Positions 58,056-64,000 of a stretch of DNA of 64,000 bases are shown piece after piece. Below the pieces are notes generated by a model. The model did not search any database. It had not been told where the DNA came from and saw nothing but the letters and a program-made list of their open reading frames with translations. A program made the position numbers and the translations under genes. The number at the start of each line of letters is the position of its first letter. Position 1 is the stretch's first letter. This DNA is from Janibacter endophyticus (lineage in GTDB: Bacteria > Actinomycetota > Actinomycetes > Actinomycetales > Dermatophilaceae): assembly GCF_016888335.1 (NCBI RefSeq), contig NZ_JAFEJG010000004.1, positions 1,860,001 through 1,924,000 of the forward strand. The letters run 5' to 3'.

Positions 58056-60158
58056 TCAGCCGCTGCCGGCGTGCTCCGCCGCCAGACGCTCGGGCATCGG
58101 CTCGTAGCCGTGCGGGCTGCGTCGCAGCTCAGCGGTGCCGTGGGCGACGCTGCGCAGCGCGATCGGGTAGTCGACGAGCTCGAGCTGGGGCACGAGCGCG
58201 TCGACCCGGGTCCGCAGGCCCTCGTCGTCCTCCGCGTCGGTGCCCAGGATCTGCGCCCGGCGTCCGCCGAGGTCGGTGAGGACCGCGCCGACGTGCTCGC
58301 TGTCCACGACGATCTGCACCTCGTCGACCGGCTCGAGCAGCGTCATCACCTCGGCCGACGCCAGCTCGCGCAGGGCCAGGCCGGCTGCGGTCTGGAAGGC
58401 CTGGTCGCTGCTGTCGACGCTGTGCGCCTTGCCGTCGGTGAGGGTGACGACGACGTCGACGACCGGCCAGCCGGCGAGCAGCCCGGAGGCGAGCTGGGCG
58501 CGGGCACCCTTCTCGACGCTCGGGATGTACCCCCTCGGCACGGCACCGCCGACGACGCGCTCGGTGAAGACGATGCCGCTGCCGGGCTCGCCCGGGGCGA
58601 CCTCGAGATGGCAGACCGCGAACTGACCGTGGCCGCCGGACTGCTTGACGTGCCGGCCCTGCGCGGCGGCGGGCGCGACGAAGGTCTCGCGCAGGCCCAC
58701 CTTGACCGGAGCGGTGCGGACGTCGACGCCGAAACGGTCCTTGAGACGGGCCAGCACGAGGTCCTGGTGGGCCACGCCCGTGGTCCACAGGACGTCCTGC
58801 TCGGTGCGTGGGTCCCGCTCGACCCGCAACGCCGAGTCCTCGGCGGCGATCTCGCGCAGGGCAGTGCCCAGCTTGTCCTCGTCGGCCCGGGTCACCGGCT
58901 CGAGCGCGACGGGCAGCAGCGCGTCGGGCAGCGCCCACGGCTCGATGAGCAGCGGGTCCTCCGGGGACGAGATCGTGTCGGTCGTCGCGGCCGTGGCCAG
59001 CCGCGTCACGACGACGACCTGGCCGGCCACGGCGCGCTCGACCTCGACGACCTCGTCGCCGCGCGGCAGACCGACCGTGCCCACCCGCACGTCGTCGTCG
59101 TGCCCCGCCCGAGTCATGGCCTGGCCCGGGTCGAGCCGGTCGAGGTGACCGGAGACGTGCACCGCGGAGGACGGCAGCAGCGTCCCGGAGAAGACCCGCA
59201 CGAGGGAGACGTGCCCGACGTAGGGGTCGCTGCGGGTGTGGACGACCTCGACGGCGAGCGGCCCGTCGGGGGAGCACGTCAGCTCGCGGGGCGAACCGCC
59301 CGAGGTGCCCGTCGCGACCGGCAGCGGCCGGCTCTCGGGCGACGGGAGACCCGCGGCGACGAGGTGCCGCACGACGTGCAGGCCGGACCCGGTCTCGGCC
59401 GAGGCGGGGACGACGGGGAAGAAGCTGCCTCTGCCCACCGCGGTGAGCAGCGCGTGCTCGATCGTCTCGAAGTCGACCTCCTCGCCGCCGAGGTAGCGCT
59501 CCATGAGGGTCTCGTCCTCGGACTCCTCGATGATCCCCTCGATGAGCGCCGAGCGGTACGTCTCGAAGAGGACGGCGTGCTCCTCCCGGGCTGGACGGAC
59601 CTCCCGCTCGGGCCGCGAGTAGTCGTGCACCTCGCCGAGGACGAGGTCGACCACCTGGGTGAGCGCACCCCCTTCGCCCGCCACGGGGATACCGAGCGGC
59701 TGGACGCCCTGGCCGAAGACGGCCTGGCACTCGGCGAGGGTCGCCGCGTAGTCGGCGCTCTCGGCGTCGAGCTGGACGACGACGACTGCGCGCGGCGTCC
59801 GGGTGAGCGCGCACTCGTGCCAGAGCGCGCGGGTGCTCGCGTCGACACCGTCGGCGGCGGAGACGACGAAGAGCGCGGAGTCCGCGGCACGCAGGGCGGC
59901 CCGCACCTCGCCGACGAAGTCGGGGTGCCCGGGGGTGTCGAGCAGGGTCAGGGCGAGATCGGTGCCCGGCAGCGCCGCGGTCGCGGCGACGAGCGCGCTC
60001 GACCGGTCGACCTGGTCGGCCCGGGTGCGCACGCCGGTGAGCACCTCGAAGAGACGGGACTTGCCGGAACCAGAAGGACCCACCAGTGCGACGTTGCGCA
60101 GCTGGTGGGCCCCTTCGACGACCGGCACCTGGTGTGACTTGCGTTGTTGTACGGCCAT
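58056..60158 (-). CDS. Elongation factor G-like protein with degenerate GTPase motifs (EF-G2 type)
   Basis: 700 aa with EF-G domain order (G, II, III, IV, V). E-x-x-V-x-V-P-x-x-x-Q-G is absent, but G-G-H-G-Q-F-A, a G-Y-I-P-S-V-E-K-G-like domain IV segment and a domain V are seen. The P-loop is G-P-S-G-S-G-K-S (27-34) instead of the translational G-H-V-D-A/H-G-K-T. G3 D-T-P-G-H (74-78) is kept. The G4 position reads V-Q-L-D (128-131) instead of N-K-x-D, and the switch I R-G-I-T motif is missing. Such EF-G-like proteins are common in actinobacteria, and the mycobacterial EF-G2 is reported to lack canonical translocase activity. Start ATG 60158 has GGTGGAGG upstream. Confidence 0.88.
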   Translation of the reverse strand: MAVQQRKSHQVPVVEGAHQLRNVALVGPSGSGKSRLFEVLTGVRTRADQVDRSSALVAATAALPGTDLALTLLDTPGHPDFVGEVRAALRAADSALFVVSAADGVDASTRALWHECALTRTPRAVVVVQLDAESADYAATLAECQAVFGQGVQPLGIPVAGEGGALTQVVDLVLGEVHDYSRPEREVRPAREEHAVLFETYRSALIEGIIEESEDETLMERYLGGEEVDFETIEHALLTAVGRGSFFPVVPASAETGSGLHVVRHLVAAGLPSPESRPLPVATGTSGGSPRELTCSPDGPLAVEVVHTRSDPYVGHVSLVRVFSGTLLPSSAVHVSGHLDRLDPGQAMTRAGHDDDVRVGTVGLPRGDEVVEVERAVAGQVVVVTRLATAATTDTISSPEDPLLIEPWALPDALLPVALEPVTRADEDKLGTALREIAAEDSALRVERDPRTEQDVLWTTGVAHQDLVLARLKDRFGVDVRTAPVKVGLRETFVAPAAAQGRHVKQSGGHGQFAVCHLEVAPGEPGSGIVFTERVVGGAVPRGYIPSVEKGARAQLASGLLAGWPVVDVVVTLTDGKAHSVDSSDQAFQTAAGLALRELASAEVMTLLEPVDEVQIVVDSEHVGAVLTDLGGRRAQILGTDAEDDEGLRTRVDALVPQLELVDYPIALRSVAHGTAELRRSPHGYEPMPERLAAEHAGSG

Positions 60159-60278
60159 GCCTCCACCCAACCCCTGGGGGCCGGCGCATGCAAGGAAGCC
60201 GGGCCACAGTGACGAACCAGACACGGCCGGAGCGGCGGCGCGGCGGGTCGCCCACCGCCGACTACCCTGGGGCTCGCC

Positions 60279-60899
60279 ATGCTCAACAAGTACGCACGTG
60301 CCTTTTTCACCAAGGTCTTCACCCCGATCGCCCGGCTGCTCCTGCGCCTCGGGATCTCACCCGACGCCGTGACCGTCGTCGGGACCCTCGGCGTGTGCTT
60401 CGGTGCCCTCTTCTTCTTCCCCCGCGGCGAGCTGCTCGTCGGTGTCCTCGTCATCACCGGCTTCGTCTTCTCCGACACGCTCGACGGGATCATGGCGCGG
60501 CTGCAGGGGCGCCAGGGCGTGTGGGGCGCCTACCTCGACTCGACCCTCGACCGCTTCGGCGACGCCGCGGTCTTCGGCGGGCTGGCGATCTGGTTCTTCA
60601 CCGGGGGAGAGGACCTGCTGACCGCCAACCTCGCGCTCGCCTGCCTCATCCTCGGCAGCCTCGTCTCCTACGCGCGCGCCCGCGCCGAGGGCGTGGGGCT
60701 GCGCGCCGACGTCGGCATCGCCGAGCGGGCCGACCGGCTCGTGAGCACGCTCGTGACGACCGGCTTCGTCGGGCTCGGTCTGCCCGTAGTCGTGCTCACC
60801 GTCGTCCTCGCACTGCTCGCGGTGGCCAGCGCCGTGACCGTGCTGCAGCGCGTGCTCACGGTGCGCCGCCAGGCCCTCGCCCTCGCACCCCAGGACTGA
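60279..60899 (+). CDS. pgsA: Phosphatidylinositol phosphate synthase (CDP-alcohol phosphatidyltransferase)
   Basis: 206 aa, six membrane helices. The signature D-x-x-D-G-x-x-A-R-x8-G-x3-D-x3-D starts at D66 (S-D-T-L-D-G-I-M-A-R ... G-A-Y-L-D-S-T-L-D-R). It joins CDP-diacylglycerol to inositol phosphate, the first step to phosphatidylinositol mannosides. The PI role is inferred from the patA-pimA neighbours. A TACCCT hexamer lies 10 nt before ATG 60279. Confidence 0.9.
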   Translation: MLNKYARAFFTKVFTPIARLLLRLGISPDAVTVVGTLGVCFGALFFFPRGELLVGVLVITGFVFSDTLDGIMARLQGRQGVWGAYLDSTLDRFGDAAVFGGLAIWFFTGGEDLLTANLALACLILGSLVSYARARAEGVGLRADVGIAERADRLVSTLVTTGFVGLGLPVVVLTVVLALLAVASAVTVLQRVLTVRRQALALAPQD

Positions 60900-60900
60900 C

Positions 60901-61848
60901 GTGCGGGGTCTCCACCGCTTCCAGCAGCGGCTCACGGTGCTGGCCTTCCGGGCCGCCTGGGCGCTCCTGCGCATGGTGCCCGCACCCGTGGCGTACGCGC
61001 TCTTCGACGCGGTGGCCGGGCTCGTCCACCGGCGGGGTGGCCCCTCCGTGGCGCGGCTGCGCAGCAACTACGCGCGGCTGCGGCCGGACCTCGACGACGC
61101 AGCCCTCGACCGGCTGACGGGCGAAGGGGTCCGCCGCGCCTTCCGCTACTACGTCGAGGCCTTCCGTCTGCCGGCCCTGTCGACGGACGAGGTCGACGAC
61201 CTCGTCGAGGTCGTGGGGGCCGAGCACTTCGACGCCGAGCTCGATGCGGGGCGACCCGTGCTCGCCTTCCTCGGACACACGGGCAACTGGGACCTCGCGG
61301 GCGCGTGGTGCGCGCGCCGCTTCGGCCACGTCGTGACGGTCGCCGAGCGGCTCGAGCCGGAGGAGATGTTCCGCGCCTTCCTCGACTTCCGCGAGGGTCT
61401 CGGCATGACGATCCACCCCGTCGAGCGGGGGACCTACCAGCGGCTCGTCGACCACCTGCGGGAGGGCCGCCCCTACGTCATGCCGCTGCTCGCCGACCGT
61501 GACCTCTCGGCCTCGGGTGTCGAGGTCGACCTCGCCGGCCGCCCCGCCCGCGTGGCCGCGGGACCGGCAGCCCTGGCCGTCGAGACCGGCGTCGCCCTCT
61601 TCCCCGTGTCGATGCGCCACCTGCGTCGTGGACGCCACCGCTGGGGGATGCAGATCACGATCCACCCGGCGGTGCCCGTGGCGACCGCGGGGACCCGGGC
61701 TCAGCGGGTGGCCGCCACGACCCAGGCCTGCGTCGACGTCCTGGGCGCCGCGATCGTCGAGCACCCCGAGGACTGGCACATGATGCAGCGGGTCTTCGTC
61801 GCCGACCTCGACCCGGAGCGGCTCGCCCGGCCCGAGGAGGCGGCATGA
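60901..61848 (+). CDS. patA: Phosphatidylinositol mannoside acyltransferase
   Basis: 315 aa of the lysophospholipid-acyltransferase/HtrB fold. The catalytic H-x4-D motif is H126-T-G-N-W-D131. GTG 60901 follows the pgsA stop by 1 nt. By synteny with Rv2611c it acylates a mannose of PIM1/PIM2 at the inner face of the membrane. Confidence 0.9.
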   Translation: MRGLHRFQQRLTVLAFRAAWALLRMVPAPVAYALFDAVAGLVHRRGGPSVARLRSNYARLRPDLDDAALDRLTGEGVRRAFRYYVEAFRLPALSTDEVDDLVEVVGAEHFDAELDAGRPVLAFLGHTGNWDLAGAWCARRFGHVVTVAERLEPEEMFRAFLDFREGLGMTIHPVERGTYQRLVDHLREGRPYVMPLLADRDLSASGVEVDLAGRPARVAAGPAALAVETGVALFPVSMRHLRRGRHRWGMQITIHPAVPVATAGTRAQRVAATTQACVDVLGAAIVEHPEDWHMMQRVFVADLDPERLARPEEAA

Positions 61849-62999
61849 GGATCGGTCTGGTCAGCCCGTACTCCTTCGACGTGCCGGGCGGCGTCCAGTT
61901 CCACATCCGTGACCTCGCCAGGCACCTCATCGCCCACGGCCACCAGGCCTCGGTCCTGGCACCCGCCGAGGAGGGCACGCCCCTGCCCGACTACGTGACC
62001 TCCGCCGGGCGCGCCGTCCCGATCCGCTACAACGGCTCCGTCGCGCGGCTCAACTTCGGCCCGCTCGTCGCCAACCGGGTCTCCCGCTGGATCTCCGACG
62101 GCGACTTCGACCTGCTCCACATCCACGAGCCGGTGACCCCGAGCGTCGGCATCCTCGCGCTCTGGGCCTCGACCCAGCCCGTCGTCGCGACCTTCCACAC
62201 CTCCAACCTGCGCTCCCGGGCGATGCAGGCCGCCTACCCGCTGCTGCGCCCCTCGCTGGAGAAGATCAGCGGCCGGATCGCGGTCTCCGAGGACGCCCGG
62301 CGCACGGTGACGACGCACCTCGGCGGCGACGCCGTCGTCATCCCCAACGGCGTCGACACGGCGTTCTTCGCGCAGGCCCGCCCGCGAGCCGCTTGGCAGG
62401 GCACCGCGGAGCGGCCGACGATCGGCTTCCTCGGCCGGATCGACGAGCCGCGCAAGGGGCTGCCGGTCCTCGCCGAGGCGATGCGCGCTGTCCTGCGTGA
62501 GATCCCGGGCGCCCGTCTCCTCGTCGTCGGCCCCGGGTCCGTCCAGGCCGCCGAGGCGCGGCTCCCGGAGGACGTCGCGGCGGCGACGGAGATCCTCGGC
62601 CCGCTGAGCGACGAGGACAAGGCCACCTTCCTCGCCTCGGTCGACGTCTACGTCGCGCCGCACACCGGCGGCGAGAGCTTCGGGATCGTCCTCGTCGAGG
62701 CGATGGCGGCCGGCGCGCCGGTGCTCGCGAGCGACCTGCCGGCCTTCGTCCGGGTCCTCGACGGCGGGCAGGCCGGTGCCAGCTTCCGCACCGAGCAGAC
62801 CGACGACCTCGCCGACCAGCTCGTCACGCTGCTGCGCGACGACGACCGGCGCGCAGAGCTCACCGCCCGGGGCCGGCGTCGCGCCGCGACCTTCGACTGG
62901 GACGTCGTCGCGCGGGAGATCATCGCGGTCTACGAGACGGTCCTCGACGCGCGCACGCTGCGCGACGTGTCGGCCCCGCGCCGGAGGGAGAGCCGATGA
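61845..62999 (+). CDS. pimA: Phosphatidylinositol alpha-mannosyltransferase
   Basis: 384-aa GT4 enzyme with GT-B fold. N-terminal S-P-Y-S-F-D-V-P-G-G-V-Q and the conserved H-I-H-E-P, F-H-T-S-N, G-R-I-D-E-P-R-K-G-L and donor-site E-S-F-G-I-V-L-V-E-A-M. It transfers mannose from GDP-mannose to phosphatidylinositol. ATG overlaps the patA stop (ATGA), as does the next gene with pimA. Confidence 0.93.
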   Translation: MRIGLVSPYSFDVPGGVQFHIRDLARHLIAHGHQASVLAPAEEGTPLPDYVTSAGRAVPIRYNGSVARLNFGPLVANRVSRWISDGDFDLLHIHEPVTPSVGILALWASTQPVVATFHTSNLRSRAMQAAYPLLRPSLEKISGRIAVSEDARRTVTTHLGGDAVVIPNGVDTAFFAQARPRAAWQGTAERPTIGFLGRIDEPRKGLPVLAEAMRAVLREIPGARLLVVGPGSVQAAEARLPEDVAAATEILGPLSDEDKATFLASVDVYVAPHTGGESFGIVLVEAMAAGAPVLASDLPAFVRVLDGGQAGASFRTEQTDDLADQLVTLLRDDDRRAELTARGRRRAATFDWDVVAREIIAVYETVLDARTLRDVSAPRRRESR

Positions 63000-63568
63000 G
63001 CACGCTCGAGTGGGTGGCCATCACGCTGGCCGTCCTCTTCCTGCTCGCCTGGTACCTCAGCTACTCGGCCGCTCGTCTCGACCGGCTCCACGCGAAGGTC
63101 GAGGGAGCGCTGTCCGCCCTCGACGCAGCCCTCGTCCGCCGGGCCGAGGCGGCCCTCGAGCTCGCGAACTCGGGCGCGCTCGACCCCGCGACCGGTTTCC
63201 TCCTCGCCTCCGCGGCGAGCGAGTCCCTCGAGCGGACTACCGAGCGGACCTTCGAGCAGGACCTCCTCGAGGGTCAGCACTTCGCCGGCCGCGAAGGGGT
63301 GGAGTCCGAGCTGACCGAGGTCCTCGTCGCCGCCCTCTCCGGCGAGGTCGGGCGGCACGTCGAGTCCGGCGGCGGTCCCGGTGGGGCGGCGCTGGAGCGC
63401 CTCGACGCCACGGGTCTGCGGGTGCAGCTGGCCCGCCGCTTCCACAACGACGCCGTCAAGGAGGTCCAGCGGGTGCGGTCCAAGCGCGCGGTGCGCTGGT
63501 TCCGCCTCGCCGGTCACGCCGAGCTCCCTCAGACCGTGGAGTTCGACGACTCGCTGCCCCGGCGCTGA
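62996..63568 (+). CDS. LemA-like membrane-anchored helical protein
   Basis: 190 aa. One N-terminal membrane helix (5-22), then long helices (A-R-L-D-R-L-H-A-K-V-E-G-A-L-S-A-L-D-A-A-L) and a C-terminal R-F-H-N-D-A-V ... R-L-A-G-H-A-E-L-P-Q-T-V-E-F-D-D segment. It is reminiscent of LemA and of the protein following pimA in other actinobacteria. Translationally coupled to pimA; function unknown. Confidence 0.7.
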   Translation: MSTLEWVAITLAVLFLLAWYLSYSAARLDRLHAKVEGALSALDAALVRRAEAALELANSGALDPATGFLLASAASESLERTTERTFEQDLLEGQHFAGREGVESELTEVLVAALSGEVGRHVESGGGPGGAALERLDATGLRVQLARRFHNDAVKEVQRVRSKRAVRWFRLAGHAELPQTVEFDDSLPRR

Positions 63569-63571
63569 GCG

Positions 63572-64000
63572 TCAGCCGGTCGCGACCCGGCTGCCGTGCG
63601 TGCAGACCGTGAGCCGGTCTCCGCGCGCGAAGGCCACGAGCGTGACACCCAGCTGCTCCGCGGCCTCGACGGCCAGGCTCGACGGGGCCGAGACGCAGGC
63701 CAGCACCGGCACCCGCGACACCGCGGCCTTCGCGACGATCTCGAAGCTGGCCCGTGAGCTGACGACGAGCAGCGGGGGAGGCGGCGCGTCCTCGAGCAGG
63801 ACCGCCCCGAGCACCTTGTCGACGGCGTTGTGCCGGCCGACGTCCTCACGGGCGTAGAGGACCTCCCCGTCCACGGTCGCGGCGGCAGCGCCGTGCGTGC
63901 CGCCGGTGCGGGCGAAGATCTTCTGCGAGGCCTTGAGCCCGTCGAGGGCCGTCGCGATCGCCGAGGGGGCGACGCTCACCCCTTCGCCGCTCACCGGCTG
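63572..64000 (-). CDS. fdhD: Formate dehydrogenase accessory sulfurtransferase, C-terminal part (truncated by window edge)
   Basis: FdhD transfers sulfur to the molybdenum cofactor of formate dehydrogenases. The 142 visible codons lack the start, which lies beyond the right edge. Seen: F-A-R-T-G-G-T-H-G-A-A, E-D-V-G-R-H-N-A-V-D-K, S-S-R-A-S-F-E-I-V-A-K-A and L-T-V-C-T-H, all typical of the FdhD C-terminal half. The catalytic C-x-x-C is outside the window. Convergent with the LemA-like gene, 3 nt apart. Confidence 0.93.
   Translation of the reverse strand, partial: QPVSGEGVSVAPSAIATALDGLKASQKIFARTGGTHGAAAATVDGEVLYAREDVGRHNAVDKVLGAVLLEDAPPPPLLVVSSRASFEIVAKAAVSRVPVLACVSAPSSLAVEAAEQLGVTLVAFARGDRLTVCTHGSRVATG

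Noticed and set aside
58071-60137. Long plus-strand open frame opposite the EF-G-like gene
   Set aside because: Antisense artefact of GC-rich coding; EF-G domains are clear on the minus strand.
1-64000. CRISPR arrays, rRNA genes and replication origin
   Set aside because: No regularly spaced repeats, rRNA sequence, dnaA-box cluster or origin-type gene set was found.

Overview
The window is very GC-rich DNA with densely packed genes, many GTG starts and many 1-4 nt gene overlaps. The gene content points to a Gram-positive actinobacterium of the Micrococcales, plausibly Intrasporangiaceae. Evidence includes the phosphatidylinositol-mannoside cluster thrS / HIT / pgsA / patA / pimA, a MarP-type protease, F420-type luciferase-like oxidoreductases, the AidB and ACOX flavoenzymes, and many leaderless-looking promoters. 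The assignment is inferred from gene families and synteny, not from a marker gene.

Layout. 1-10.3 kb: the end of msrB, a secreted nuclease gene broken by two in-frame stops, a split NHEJ-type pair (LigD-like polymerase and ATP-dependent ligase), an alpha/beta hydrolase, PPK2, AidB and a YihY membrane protein. 10.3-17.9 kb: a Gly-Cys-Val tRNA cluster, small stress-type genes, hemerythrin, pabB and pabC flanking an alpha-amylase/trehalose synthase plus luciferase-like pair, and tRNA-Val(CAC).

17.9-36.5 kb: an integrated genomic island. It begins in the 3' end of tRNA-Val(CAC) and ends at a perfect 24-bp copy of that tRNA end. It carries a three-gene operon of unknown function, a copper-type two-component system, and a copper operon: SHOCT protein, multicopper oxidase, BNR-repeat lipoprotein, small membrane protein, DUF305 lipoprotein, Cu(I) P-type ATPase and HMA protein. 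It also has a putative metalloprotease, a PIN protein and an ABC exporter. Its own tyrosine integrase is cut in two by a 2539-bp IS21-family element with a 6-bp target duplication. The island nearly lacks an octamer (CGAAGGGG) that occurs about once per kilobase on both sides of it.

36.5-64 kb: a VOC pseudogene, a P-loop kinase-like protein, PhoX, a PanE-like reductase, a cysteine-rich copper-binding four-helix protein, MarP, ACOX, and an MFS / M20 peptidase pair. Next comes a TetR gene divergent from a fatty-acid operon (thiolase, FabG4-like, MaoC) across a 35-bp palindrome, then a phosphotransferase and a FUSC exporter. The window ends with thrS, GNAT, HIT, a degenerate EF-G-like GTPase, the PIM pathway (pgsA, patA, pimA), a LemA-like protein and the end of fdhD.

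How it works together. The island looks like a laterally acquired copper-defence module: sensing (HK/RR), efflux (P-ATPase), periplasmic or surface oxidation (MCO) and binding (DUF305, HMA). It complements a chromosomal copper-storage-like protein at 41.0 kb. The disrupted integrase suggests the island is now fixed in the chromosome. No CRISPR array, rRNA or replication origin was seen.
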